Shown here: positions 11,355 to 24,800 of the stretch, piece after piece
Position numbering within the stretch: position 1 is the first letter of the stretch
How the letters are laid out: each line of letters starts with the position of its first letter
Assembly (NCBI GenBank): GCA_030867875.1
Contig: JAOWCC010000044.1
Coordinates: 404,501-468,500, forward strand
DNA from: Actinernus sp. WN-2022
Lineage: Eukaryota > Cnidaria > Anthozoa > Actiniaria > Actinernidae
Direction: 5' to 3'
DNA: 64,000 nucleotides
Made by a program: the position numbers and the translations under genes
Notes under the pieces: generated by a model
What the model was told of the DNA's origin: nothing
What the model saw: the letters and a program-made list of their open reading frames with translations, nothing else
The model's database searches: none

Positions 11355-11690
11355 ACCGTGCGTACATTTCCTCGTCTGAGGCAAAAGATGGAAGAGGCGC
11401 GAACTAGGACGGTTTATTGCGTTGAAAGTCTTTTTGCATAAGGTGATCCTCTTGTCTTAGAGACTAGGGTGACCAGACAGGGCGAGAGCAGATGTGTACG
11501 AAATACCAGGGTAAATCATACAAAAGGCTCTTTTTTGGATTCGCTCGATACAATCTGAAAGATAATTAGGCAAATTGGTATGCCACACAGGGCAACCATA
11601 CTCAAGGATAGACCTAATTTATAGAGCGGAATAAATATTAATGAGGTCTGAGGGACATACACCGCCATGGCGTAAAACACGCTCAGTTGT
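11355..11690 (-). pseudogene. LINE reverse-transcriptase C-terminal fragment
   Basis: Read on the minus strand from about 11690, an open stretch contains LRHGGVCPSDLINIY, then RSILEYGCPVWH, then ERIQKRAFCMIYPG and CKKTFNAINR. These are the conserved blocks after the RT core of non-LTR elements (LEYGxxVW and IQKRA). Two in-frame stops are visible (after the SAL block and after GHPSL). The fragment starts directly at the edge of the TIR element 10019-11350. RT core and endonuclease are missing. Clade is not assigned. Confidence 0.75.
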
Positions 11691-12087
11691 AATAAGTGCT
11701 ATTGATACATTGTTACCGTCGACGTCATATATAGTTTAACAAAAAATGTTGCCCGCGCGGGTGACGTTAAATCAACCATGAGTGCGCACGTTATATCTGG
11801 AAAACTTATGGCTATATAACAATGGCAATTATTGGACGAGGCTGAGCAAAATATCATGATTTGTTCATGGCGAGCTGTCAGTTATTTGACGATGTCAAAG
11901 GCAGAGCCATACGTTTTCAAGATACAACGCATGCTCTCATTGGTTCGCGCTTGGGCCATAAGAAAAGGGGAAAACTCGGTCCATAACTTACCGTACGGAC
12001 CTCACACTCGGTTAATAAAAGATAATATTTTTTCCCGCCCGAAATCCACTGAAATCGCGCGCTCTGATTGGCTTTTCTCATCCGAAC
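11691..12087. repeat. dispersed repeat, no gene
   Basis: The block gggccataagaaaagggg...ccataacttaccgta near 11954-11998 recurs at 16107-16155 inside the zinc-finger gene, so it is repetitive. The ORF at 11832-12248 runs through this and the palindrome below and is not considered a gene. Confidence 0.55.
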
Positions 12088-12206
12088 TATCCTGGGTGCC
12101 AGAGGTCCTTCTCGCTAAGTATATTCAAAAGCGCCATCACTCAATGATTGTGCCTTCCGCGCTCTTGAATAAACACAGCGAGAAGGACCTCTGGCACCCA
12201 GGGTAC
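12088..12206. mobile_element. palindromic MITE
   Basis: Arms tcctgggtgccagaggtcc...tcgct (12088-12118) and agcgagaaggacctctggca...agggta (12176-12206) are inverted copies. The interior is also partly palindromic (attcaaaagcgc/gcgctcttgaat). Confidence 0.85.
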
Positions 12207-12597
12207 ATCCGACCCGGCTATTCCAAAGTTTTTCAAAATCGATTTTGAATTTGTGGCAGTGATTCTTACGTAACCGAACAATAGAATTGATCCACTCTAG
12301 ATTTCATCCCAGATTGTTTAGTTTTCAATCTGATTCGCTTGACAAGGCAGTTGTATCTTTTGGTAGGTTTGCTGTTATAATAGGTTTTTTAAATTGTACA
12401 TAAGTGTATGAATTGCTCACATTTGGGATTGCGTCAGTATGTGATTAAGCTCAGTCCGAGGGAAACCTTTGAGTTTGGCACAATTGTTGTAGCTAATATC
12501 ATGAAAGCCATTTTACACATGTTCAAGGATTAATGCTTTCTTGCATAAATAATATACTTAATTATTGGTTATTCATTGCTTGATGTGAATATTGCAG
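12207..12597. promoter_or_regulatory. upstream region of the zinc-finger gene
   Basis: Non-coding sequence before the first coding exon. It ends in a plausible splice acceptor (gatgtgaatattgcag, 12582-12597), so an untranslated exon may lie upstream. No promoter was identified. Confidence 0.35.
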
Positions 12598-12863
12598 CAT
12601 TTAAACATGGGTGAGCACTATCAAATACACGCGTGAGATGGCAAGCAGCCGAGCGATGAGTCCTGTCATTGAGGCAAGTAAGGAACTACCTTCAAAAAGA
12701 TTCCATGTGCTTGAAGAGAACAACGATTCTACCTCTGGAGATAGAAGAAAAGGCAATCAACAAGACAAACAAAGCCTGGAATCACAACCTGAAAAAACCG
12801 AGGAGAGGTTTCTTCACAATCGACAGACGAATGCACCTGATGCTTTAGGAAATATCGTTATAG
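12598..12863 (+). CDS. zinc-finger gene exon 1 (coding from 12638)
   Basis: The chosen start ATG at 12638 (gagATGgc) follows an in-frame stop at 12602. An earlier ATG at 12607 opens a nine-codon upstream frame ending at 12636 and might reduce translation. It encodes 75 residues, hydrophilic and Lys/Glu/Ser-rich with no domain, and ends at the donor atag|gttagt in phase 1. An untranslated exon upstream is possible because an acceptor-like sequence ends at 12597. Confidence 0.7.
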
Positions 12864-15800
12864 GTTAGTTTGAAATATTTAGAAAGCGTTAGGTCTTGAA
12901 GGGATGTGATGGGGTAATGCTCACGGTTTTTGTGTCTCTGAGATCCTTGCACACATAAAAGAACGAATGAGAGGTTGGTCAATATAAATGTGTCTAGTAT
13001 AATACTTAGGAACCATTCTGGTTTTCTTTGTCTTGAGGTCCTTGATTTTCTACATGTAATCAGAATTCATATCTCTAAAGGTTTTACCTTAATTCTGGTA
13101 AAAAAATAGTGTCAGTGTTTTAACTCGTGGATGCGTGCAAGCGCAGAAACGAGTTATTGGGATAAGTGAAATCGTGTCACTCGCTAGCTCACTCACTCAC
13201 TCATTCACTTTCACTCACTAAGGTGTTAGCACGCCAGAGAGCCTGGGAAGGAGCTTCGTGATTGCAAGCGATATTCGATTTATTCAACATCTGCATGTCG
13301 ATATTAAAGTTTCACCAATCAGTGTTTGAATTCACGTCCGGTTTCCGCCTCGTTACTGTCTGTATAGTTATCTTCTGTTTATATATACGAAGTTCGCATC
13401 CGTCTAACTCATGTGGGAGATGTTTGTGTTTAGTCACGACCGAAACTGACGTAAAAGCCCGATTACGCCACGCTGGATAAACGGTGGTGCAATCCGGCTT
13501 CTCCGACTCGTGGTTTGTTGGGTTACCTGTGGTCTCCTCCGCTTCGCAGGGTATAAATAGGGATTACGGGTAACTATCTACGAACCACACAGCGGTCAAA
13601 CGTCTGCGCGTGCGTATTACGGTCAGTCTGGTGGGCGGCCGCGCGAATTTCCCGCGCAAAATTTCCCGTAAAACATATTACAACAACCCGGTGTTTAAAA
13701 AAAAACTCGGCTTGTGAACTTCTACCCCCAAAAGTTAAGAAAAGTACATAAAAGTTAAGCTTTATATTTTCACAGTCGACGGGAAATTGAACAAACTTCA
13801 AGCTGTGAGTTTACCCAAAAAAAATTAAATTTACCCAATTTTAAAACGGGTGTGTGAACAGTGACGCCGCCGGCTCGCTTTGAATTTGTTTTGGAATATG
13901 TTGTTGTTGCAAGACTTTTGACGCATGCGCAGACGTTTGACCGCTGTGTGTCTACGAAGTATATCGGAACCGTCGGGAATGAAGACCCCATTGAACCAGC
14001 ATGGAGAACTCTCGTAAATCATACAACGATTTATTTGATCTGTCGACAACATGAGACTGTTCTTTAGTGACTTCAACCCGGGATAGAATTATCCGATTCA
14101 GAAGGTTTATTTAGTTGTGCTTTAGTTTACATTAATGACTTACATCGGTGGCCTTAAAACAATATCTTGTCATGCTGGGTTTGCTAAAAAGTTTTTTTTT
14201 CGAGTGGAAAACACACAGAACATTATCTCTACTTCTATATTAACGCGCTTTTATTTTCAAAGGCCCTTAACCTTAGAACGGTGGAGTTATGGATATTTTC
14301 TGGAACTACATACCTAACGCAATTTGCACTCTTGCTAAAAAGATAATTAAAATTGTATCCATGAGCTATGTTTTTCTTAAATGACAAAAGTGTCCGGTCG
14401 ATTTCCGGTTCCGAGAGATTCAGATGAAAATAGGACCTCAAGAACCAATCAGATTGCAGCATTCGACTCTCGTTAAAAAAAGTTTCGGTATAAAAGGGTA
14501 AGCACCTCCTCTTTTCACAGACCAGTGAAGAACGTAGACGAGTGAGTTAGCCTCTCCTGTTAAAATACGACATTTTGAGGGTTTAAAAGCCCTCAAAAAG
14601 TGAACAGAGGGAGCAAGTTGTTTATTACAGACTTTAGGCGGTATTTTATGACTGCTTGCGAATTCTGTGGCCCTCACTCTAAAGTTTAAGTAACAGTCCG
14701 CGCAAGAGGTAGGCACAATTCTATTGTTCAGATGCAATTTGCTTTCCCCACTTTAGTATTTTCTGTTTTTCATACTGAAAACTCATCAACCCTTAAATGA
14801 TAAAATTCTGAAATTGATTCAACTAAAAATGCATTTTAAAGGTACGTTTCTTTTGTGTGAAAACATTTCGTCCAAGCAGAAGAGTCCAAAACAATAACCA
14901 ATAAAATTTCCAATTTAAAAATGCTCCCCATATTGAAAGTTCGTCACATTAAACGTTATGAATGTTTTCACTAGATGCAATTCAAATCTGTTTACAAAAT
15001 AAGAAAAAATAATACTCTTCTTCAAGTTTAGATAGATTTTAATGTCTAAGCCAATGAGGTGGAAGATTGAAACAATACCACAATTAGCACCTTTTTACAT
15101 TCTATGCATAACATATGCCTACCTCTTGCGCGGACCATTACTTAACGTTCATTTGTTTGATTTGAATTTCGCGGGATAACCAATCAGTAGGGAGCACTCA
15201 AGTGGAGCATGATAGAGATGTTCACTCCACAAAGCTTGAGTGACAACTGAAGGTGTCGAACTTCCTGTTTAAGTTACTATTCACACATTACATATCGCAA
15301 TCATCCTAGTTAAGAAAAAGAATATGCGGAAGCTATTTAACTGAAGGAGTTTGACAGGTTTTTGTGCTGCTTTTTACAGACACCCAATGTGACTTGGTCT
15401 CATCAACGTGCCGTTTGTCTCCATTTCAACCTAACAATTCTCACAACAATACAGATATTACTATGATGTCAAACACGAAAAGCCGCTTATTTACCTGTGA
15501 GAGATGCAACGAGATGTTCAATGGTGTGGCAGCGTGGCGCCAGCACTGTAGAGCTCTCCATGGTGATCAGAAATATTACAAGTGCAATGTGTGCAGCAAA
15601 CTCTTCAGCCATCCAAGCAGCCGAAACATCCACCTGAGACTACATTCAGGAGAGAAACCTTATGAGTGTAAAACGTGTGGAAAACGCTTCAGGGTGTCAT
15701 CGCATCTGAAGGATCACATACGAGTTCACACAGGTATATACTCTGACCCTAGCATATGTCGTTTATAGCTGTTGTGGGTTAACTTTTGTTTCAGGTCAAA

Positions 15801-18800
15801 TTATATTCAACATAGGTTAAATTGAATCGTGCATATCTAGATTCTAAAAAGGGATTTATTTTATTTTTTGGGACACAAAGAAAGGAATGCATACTTATCC
15901 TATGCATCCCCTCCCTCACTCCATCATTTCCTTCTCGCTCCTGGACCCTCCGTTACTCTTTCTCTCTTGGTAAACAAGTGCTTTTCACTGGCTTATGAGA
16001 GCCATGTAATAAATACCTTATTATAAACTTGTTTCCTCGTTTCATAGCGTTAGTTATGGATCTTCGTTCCCCCTCCCCTTTTTATGACCCGTGTGCTTCA
16101 ACCGTGGGCCATAAAGGAAAGGGGAAAACTCGATCCATAACTTACGGTATGGATCTCGCGCTCATTTAATAGGGTATGTATTATTCAATTTTCCATGTAA
16201 TAACCTATATTTATTTCAAGTGGGATGAGGTGTTGTCTTTCCATTGTTCCAGCCGATCAAGCAGTGATTATAAATGTAGTCACGTATCTCTACGAATTGA
16301 TCTGTTTGTTTGTTATAGAAACATATAGAAGTATTTTCAGTGCCTCTTTCGCGCCAAACTTAGTGATACTTCTACGTTGGTTAAACACAAAAAACAATCG
16401 ACAACATTTCCGGAAATCCCGAGTATGTTAATATTGAAAATCGAGTGTTCTCACTTCTGATTGGTCAGTCAATTATTGGGAAGTGCGCAAGTGCTCCAAT
16501 TGGATAGTCTGTTCATTATGTCATAGTTCAGGTGTGCGTGCTGCCGCGTGCAAGTATGATGTCATGTGTTCTATTAAGTATAAATAATAATTGTTCGGCG
16601 AGTTCGTGAGACTTATGATTGAGTGCATTTAGTTTTTACGCGAGCACGCTTGCATGGATTCCCGTGTTTGCATGGGTCCTTGCGCTAAAATGATAATCAA
16701 ACTGACAATATTCAAGAACAGATTGAACAAAGCATCAATATATGTATGAGATATCTCTCACATCGCCGTAGTTGTTGTTGCTCTCCACAACAAACCCAGA
16801 TATCTTACATATACAATTCGTATGGCGTAGCTGGTCGTCTTCTTGATTGGCTTGGCGATTTGGGTCGTACCCAAAGAGTCGTTGTAGATGGTGTCGCCAC
16901 AAATTGGGCACCCGTTACTTCCGGTGTGCCCCAAGGAAGCATTCTGGGACCGATGCTCTTTGTCTTGTTCATAAACGATCTACCCGACGTCATACCAAAT
17001 ATAACAATGACAGCTTTATATGTTTATGACACTAAACTATATAGAAATATCACATCTGAGAATGACTTTGTGCACCTACAACTGGCCTTGGCCTACTTGG
17101 CCACCTGGAGCCTCGATAATAACATCAAGTTCAGTGCTTCCAAGTGTAATGTGCTGACAGTGTCCCGCAAGAAACGCCGTGTCCTATACTTACCACCTAG
17201 GCTCAGCCGACCTGTTCTGTGTTCAAGAGGAGAAAGATCTCGGCGTTATCGTGACCAGTAATTTATCTTGGGTCTCTAACATCCATGCCAATGTTGTTAA
17301 AGCCAACAAGCTATTACGGTTACTCAAGAGAACTTGTCCCCTGTTGACGGACCTCAAAGCACGGCGGACACTGTACTTGGCTCTGGTTAAGTCACAGCTT
17401 TTCTATGATACTTAGGTTTCGTCTCCGTCCCACAGCTCGCAAAAGGCCAAAACTGAACGCATACAAAGACCAGGTGGATTTTAAAATGAAGGATAGGCAA
17501 CACCTCATACAAAGAACAGCTTTCGGCACTAGAGTTGTTAGCTTTGTGCTATGACAGGGAAATTAAGGACTAGAGTTTTTTTCTATAAGGCTCTTTACGG
17601 ACATACCAACCTGAACGTCCATGATTATGTTTCTTTCGTAGGTCATGGCCGCACGCGACTCAGCTTTAATCCCAGCCTTATGCTTAAAGTTCCCTCATGC
17701 AAAACTAGTACTTTCCAGGCCTGTTACTTTAATGGTATCGTTAAGCTCTGGAATATGTCTATATATCTGTATCTGCTTACGTTTTATGTGTTTTAATTTA
17801 TACCCGGGGCGCCTCGCATGGGTCCTCGCGTCCCGTTCGCGTCCCGTTCGCGCCCTTCCCGTTAGGGCAAACTACTGTACTTCCGTGTCTTTTTTCCCTA
17901 AACCTTGTAATTAATGTGTTAGTATTTATTTGTTGTAGTTTCCAATAAAGCTGTAAAAAAATAGATAGGAATTCATTTACAATACATTGTACGTGCAATA
18001 ATATGCTGTGATACTCAATTGTCTTTCAGGTGAACGTCCGTATGTATGTGACATCTGCCAGAAAGGCTTCAAGCAGTCGAGTGACCTGAAAAAACATCGG
18101 CGAACGCACACAATGGACAAACCCTTTAAGTGTCCTTTCTGTACGTCAGCTTTTACTCGCTCACACCACTGCCGAGGCCACATTAATTCGGTCCATAAAT
18201 TCTTCAAGTGTGTTGTATGCAGTGCTTTGTTCACCTCTGAGGAGGCGTTTAACAAACACAAGGAACTACATCCAGAGCTCAAAGAGGAAAAAGGGACTGC
18301 AGCAGGTCACGAGGGAAACGTTTTGTCCGAAACCGACGTCACTCCAAGCTCGCTGTTAGATTCCAAGGAGAGTTCTCCAAAAACTGCAGAGCACGACAAG
18401 AATGAAGTGTTAAGGCTACTTCATTGTCACAAGGCACAAAATCAAAAGCTTATGTATTTAATAAGACCTCGGGAGGTTAGCGAAGAAGCTGCTGCTCCAA
18501 ACACTTTCTTTCAGGAGTTACAGTTACCAACTTCTTGTTACCAAGCAGGCATAGAAAAGACGTATGTGGTGTCAGGTCATTTATCGGAGGAGCACAAGAG
18601 TCAGGGTGGAAATATCACTACCGTTTCCCGCTCTCGTGAAAATATTGCTCTCGCAGAGTTTATGGCATCGATTGCTGCTCATCGGTCAGCAGTGTATGGT
18701 AACAGAGATGAATCGCTTAAGATGGAGATCGAGTCTCCAAAATGTCGAGCTCTCGTACGTCAATCGGATGAGCTCGCCACAAATCAAATGTCCAATACGA

Positions 18801-21800
18801 GACTGCAGGCAACAGAAGTAAAATCTCGGTTGCCAGGATATAGATTTCCCACACCGAAAGCTGAACCAGTTACACTGAAGTGTGACCACAAGCTGGGCAC
18901 TAGTGTTTTGCCACAAGCGACGGAGCTGGGTCAACATCATTACCAGGTGGTTTCTTCATACGGAAACAGTTACTCTTTGGATGGCGAGCGAAAAGACTGG
19001 ATCATGGCGGAGGAGCCTTGGTATAAAAGGCAGGCTAGTTCAAGTTGGGAAGTTACGAAAACCGAAACGAGAAGATTTGAAGATTCAGCAAATGGTAGAG
19101 ATGTTTCTCATACGAGCTACCCACCATCTAGTGGGGGAGCAGCCCAAATGACAGACTCGTGGCGTTGTTTAAGGGGACGACAAAATCCCTCTTGTGAAGG
19201 CCTGGCAAGACCGAGTGAGTACCTTTATACTAAAAGAGACATTGAGGACAATCGAAGAGAAAGTCCTTTGGCTTCTCCATTACCCAATCCAATACCTTCG
19301 CAGGATACGAAAAATACCCACACAGCGTGCCACAGAGTGTCCGTCATTCAATACCATTCCAGTATCACTGAAAACTCGTGCAAAACCCCGACACAACCAA
19401 CGATTCCGAGAACGGAAGACGAAAATTCAGCGTTGAAGAGAGAAGTGAGAGAAAGCATGGCTTCTTACAGTTCGCCAGTCAATACTACGCAGCCAAGAGA
19501 GCTTAAAAGAGGTTTTGACAATATGTCAAGAACTTCGACACTACTTAGAGACCAGGGAGACGTCTTGAGTGAAGTCAAAGCGAAGCGTGCTCTGAAGTGT
19601 AGTGTGTTGGAGTTCAGTGGCCAGTTAATGAGCGGCTTTAATGAACCTTTTGTTCCCCTTGACGACAGGGCCCTGAGGGGAAATTTTGGAGTAAGACCTT
19701 TTTCCATAAGAAATAATGCCCAGTATGCATCTCATAATGCTCCTGGAGACCGTTTAGTCGAGCAACAGTTTAGCTTTAATAGAAGGCTCTCAGATGCAGC
19801 ATTTTCACACAGTGAGGAGGAAAACATTGGGATGAACACATTCCCAAATTCCAGGAATACGTTTGTGGAAAACGTGTACCCTCTTCAGTCGGCGCGTGGG
19901 ACATCGGTCGGTCAACGGCCTAGTAACGACGGACAAGAGAGCATTAAACCAGAGTTCAGTGCCTGTAAAGTAATAGCACAACAAGATGGTGTAGTAGACC
20001 AGTTCTCTTCGCCGCAATCTTCGCCGATGTCAGGAAAGAGCTCACTTACCAAAAGCAGGGACGAGCGGAGCGACGTTGAGGAGGACTACGAAGAGGAAGA
20101 AGAGGATGAAGATAGGGACGGGGGTGTAAAGGGAAGATACGTGGACATAGCACCTAAACCACCACAGAGGAAAAGTAGAGGTGAGTTCTGAGCCAACTAC
20201 TACGAGTAGTGATAGATTGGATATAAACGTTTAATGCCATCGGGAGAGACGAGGGGAGATACTGAATGTTGTTTGTCCATATGTATTTCAAACACAGAAA
20301 GAAAAATCAGACCGACACTCGAGGCAAATTTCCTGACCCATAGTCGATCCCCATGCTTGTAAAACGGCTTGGATGAAATCAAAACGAATAAAGGTTAACA
20401 TTTGGTTAACATCATTTTTTTTAAATCTGAAACAATCAGTTAACCTTTTTCAACTCGTGGAAGCGCGCATTAGCGCACTATGGATGTGAATTTTTCTGTG
20501 TAAACTTTTATTATCGATGTCTAGAATATATACAAAAACAATTATGTAAAGAACAGCTTTGTAGGACTTATAGTTTAGATTTTAGGTTTTTGATGACGTC
20601 ACGTGAATACCAAGGATTCCCTACCCGCCAGACAACATTAATTGAAATAGCTGGTTGTTGGTTAAGCGCGCAGCAATCTAACGCATATGGGAGTTGTGTG
20701 TGTGTTTGGAGAGTTTGCATCACCAACTATGAAACACTGCTTTATCCCATGTCGCCAGTAACCTATTGTCTCTAACTAACCCATTTGAGAGCTTCGAGCA
20801 TTTTTTTTTTTAAATTGAGACAACTGTCGACCGTGTTAGCCGATGGGAAACATTGCGATTTTTCAAGTGTTGCCTAGAGATTTCTGGTCTTGTGGAATTT
20901 GAAACAGAGAATTACGTAGTAGTCGGATTACGCCACCACGTGCAACGGCAAACAGTGAGATGAAATCGGGTAATGGGGTCTGTTACAAACTTCTATATTT
21001 AGCCGTCGGCTCGTATTAAATCAAAGTCAAGTCGCTAAAATGTTTGATTTTGCACGGATTTCGCTTATTACAGGAATTCACTTTCTGCCTCTGAAAAATA
21101 TACACTTTGAACAAGGAGCTTTGTCGCTGCGTACTTTCAAAGGAATTTTTTTTTTCTTCAGTACATCGATTCTTTTTCATTTTCATGTTTTAGACACTGA
21201 CTGAAAGTGAAAATACGAACCCTTGTCGGAGTTTGCGAGGACTTCGATTTCTTTGGCTCTTATGCATTTTGGGCCTTGTTTTGTTTTTCTTTTTCTTTGT
21301 TGTCCTGCTTGCTTTTTGGACTACATAAGTCCAACAACCGATGCAATTATTGAATCGTGTGTGGAAACACTTTTCGCAATAAACGTAAACACTCGTAGAT
21401 GAAATGAATACGCGTCAGCTTCCCGCACTTTCGTTACGGCATATGTTAATTGATAATTGCTTATTGCTTAATTGCTGTCAAATCAAACAGAACATTTTAC
21501 TTGCGGGTACAAGCTTCCTTTTGGTATTTCTCCGTCAATATTGAATTTTTTGAACGGAGTTTTTTTGAGACACTGCTACTAAAACTACATTTCTGTGGGA
21601 AAACATCCCCCCCCCCCCCCCAACCTTTTTGTTTTGAAGGTATCCGGTAACCTTAAACTATCTCTGCGTTTGCACAATTTTTATTGCAGGAATTTTGTTC
21701 GAGTGGAAAACAGACATAATATAATCTCTACTGCTGGGGTCAATTACTGCGCTTGGTTTTTAACTCGTGGATACGCAGGAACGAGTTATCGGGATGGTTG

Positions 21801-24800
21801 GGGAAATCGTGCATTCTTTGTCACTCACTCAATCGATCACTAAGATGTTAGCAGAATGGGATGCTTGGAATGTCAATTGATAAGATAACTAATCTATATT
21901 TCATTTAATTAATAATTGAAGATCGATGTGCAACATTAATTACTCGGGCCAGGCCTTTGGCCGGCACGAGTCAGAAATCGCAAGCCTTTTTTATTTTATT
22001 TTTTGTGTCGAGGTATTTCGCAGTCAACCAATCAGAAAGCACTGTGCACGTGAACATGGCAAACTTTGTGGAGTGGGGGACTGGACACTGATAGACTGAA
22101 TGCGAGCAATGACGAAAGTGTTTTGGGCCATTTGTAGCTATTATTTGGCTAAAACCAAAAGTTGCTTCGACTTAAAATGCTAAGATGTTGAGTTTTTCTA
22201 GGGCTGACAAAAGTTTTACGGACTTTCGAGGGACATTTCGCACATTTTACGACAGGATATCTGGCGCTCCTGAACGCACGTGGACCAGTAATAATCGACA
22301 TATGTAAGTAAGCAAACATAGTAGATGGCCCAATTTTTCAGTTCGGATCATGTTTACGATCTAAGCTTATATAGTTACGACTCCATCGTCAAATGGTTAA
22401 GTAAACTTGACATGATCCCTCGCTCGTCAGTTCTTTGATCTGAAGCCAGCTCAGTATCTCCTCTCGGTAAGCGTCAGGAGTACTTTTAAATATTGAATAT
22501 GAGCATCTTCTTGTTTAATATTCCTTTCTGTTAAGAGTAATGGCATCAAATATAGCAGTAAATAGCCCGATTCCTGTTGTGGTAGGCCATGACCAGCGTC
22601 GGTATTTTCACTCGGTCACTTCATGACATAGTAAGAATTCGGGAAAGCCGACCCCAGTGATCGAAAAAAGACGAGTGGAAATTACGTTTCGTTATAAATT
22701 TCAGCCTCCTGCAAGATGTAGAAAATGAACACTAGCCCTAATATTTGAAAAGTCACCACTCTACTCGAAAATAAAACTGCATGCAGATCTATTTTGATGA
22801 CTTTATTTCACATTTAGAATGACACATCCCTAAATATTAGCCAGAGGAAAAGTTACATGTATGCATGCTTCAATATAATAGCACCTGTGCTTGGACAGTG
22901 AAGTTAGAAATAATATTATCAGTCCGTTAATCCTACTGAAAAGCATTGATTTCTAAGAATGTTGAAAAGTATGGGTTGGTAAACCCATAAAGAAAACTCA
23001 ATTAATATTTGTAATATTTTCGGCAAGTTAAGTCCAGAGAGAGTGTTATGTGAAGTTGATTTATTATAATTACTGGGAGCAGTTGTGATAGACCTTTTGC
23101 AGGAAACAGTCATGTGCATAATACTTTGTGAACAAATGAATTGAGCTTGTGGGAAAGACGTTGCCATGGATGCTGGACGGCATAAAAACGTTGTGCTACA
23201 AAGATCAACAATCGATTGGAGGTGGAAAATAGCATTTACAAACAGGTTTTGCTAAAACACTACCGATCTCGTACAAGTGCCTTTAAATACATTAATTAAG
23301 ATTTGTTTGACATCTAGTACAACCACGTGATTACATTCCTACGAAAGGCGATACCATTATATATATATGAGCATGAATAGTGAGTCAATAGACCTAGTCA
23401 GCTTGCCTGTTTGTTTTACCATTTCAGACCACTTTGACTTTTCCCTTGAGTAATGCTTTTTTATTTCTCTGTATCCCAAGAGGAAATGTACCAATTTCTA
23501 TAATTGGAAAACAAAGCACTGAATCTTCTGGAGAACTATCAAGCTGACTACGTCTATAATTATCCGGCTTCCCTAGCACAAACCATGTTTGACACAAAAA
23601 TATGCTAGAACTTCATGAACTACACGTATTCACCTATTCCTAGATGGCCCGAGTTAAGGCCACTCAGGGCCTCTTGTTTCTATTGGAATTGACGTTGGTC
23701 AAAGGCTCATCGTCGGGTCCCCTAGCTTCTTGCTACTAACTATAAAGTGACCATTAGCTACTTATATATTTCTCGGACCAAATATTGTACCATGTGGGAG
23801 ATTTGTGTGCTCAAGCGATAAACCATTAGGCATGCGCATTTGTGTCCCGCCGATAGTGACGTAAACCTTTGTGCGTTTTCATGCAAAACTCGCCCAATAT
23901 TAATGGCTTGTGGTTCAGACTTTGACAGACATGGTATTGGGTCACCATCAAACCCTTCGTGATGATGTCGTAACGATGACGTCATCGGTCACGCAATTTT
24001 AAGTACATGCTCGTATCTTCCTCAATTTTAATGCCAGGCAGCGCAAACGTTTACAGGCATGGTATTGGGTTGCCCATGAATCACTCAGTGGTGATATCTT
24101 AACTATGAAGTCATCGGTCACGTGAATTTAGTACATGCCCGTACCTCCAACATTTCTAATGGCAGACAGCCCAAACTTTGACAGATATAGTATTGGGTTC
24201 CCACAGGAGCCCATTACCCATCAATCACTTAGTGGTGATGTCGTAACGATGACGTCATCGGTCACGTGATTTTAGTACATACCCGTACCTCCAACATTTC
24301 TAATGGATGACAGCCCAACCTTTGACAGATATGGTATTGGGTTCCCACAGGAGCCCATTACCCATGAATCACTTAGTGGTGATGTCGTAACGATGACGGA
24401 CATGGTATTGGGTCTCCATGAATCACCTGGTGGTGATGTCGTAACGATGACGTCATTGATCACGTGATTTTTAGTACATGCCCCTATCGTGGTGCATTCA
24501 CGATGGTGCAATAGTTATTGTAGCCTCAACCGTAATCTGATCGCTCATATCATACATTTTTCGAATTCCGCTGTATAAACCATGTGGCAGATGTTCGGTG
24601 TTAAGTGAGTCATCGCCAATACTGATATGAAAGGGGCAGGTTTAAAGTACAGGTCACAATTCAGTCACTTCTTGTTTACTGTGAACCCTAGCTCTAGGTG
24701 AGTGAGAACCCGTCGTTTACCTGTGAACTCGTCCGATGGTTAGGGTTAGGTTTGTGGTTTGGGTTAGGATTTGTCTTAGAATTAACAACCTGACCTGTGA

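Noticed and set aside
11832..12248. 138-codon ORF before the zinc-finger gene
   Set aside because: Runs through a dispersed repeat and both arms of a palindrome; opens with a non-ATG codon and has no domain.
24735..24765. Telomere-like ggttagggttagg
   Set aside because: Only two units, inside a MITE with readable target duplication; same block recurs at 50380. Not an interstitial telomere.
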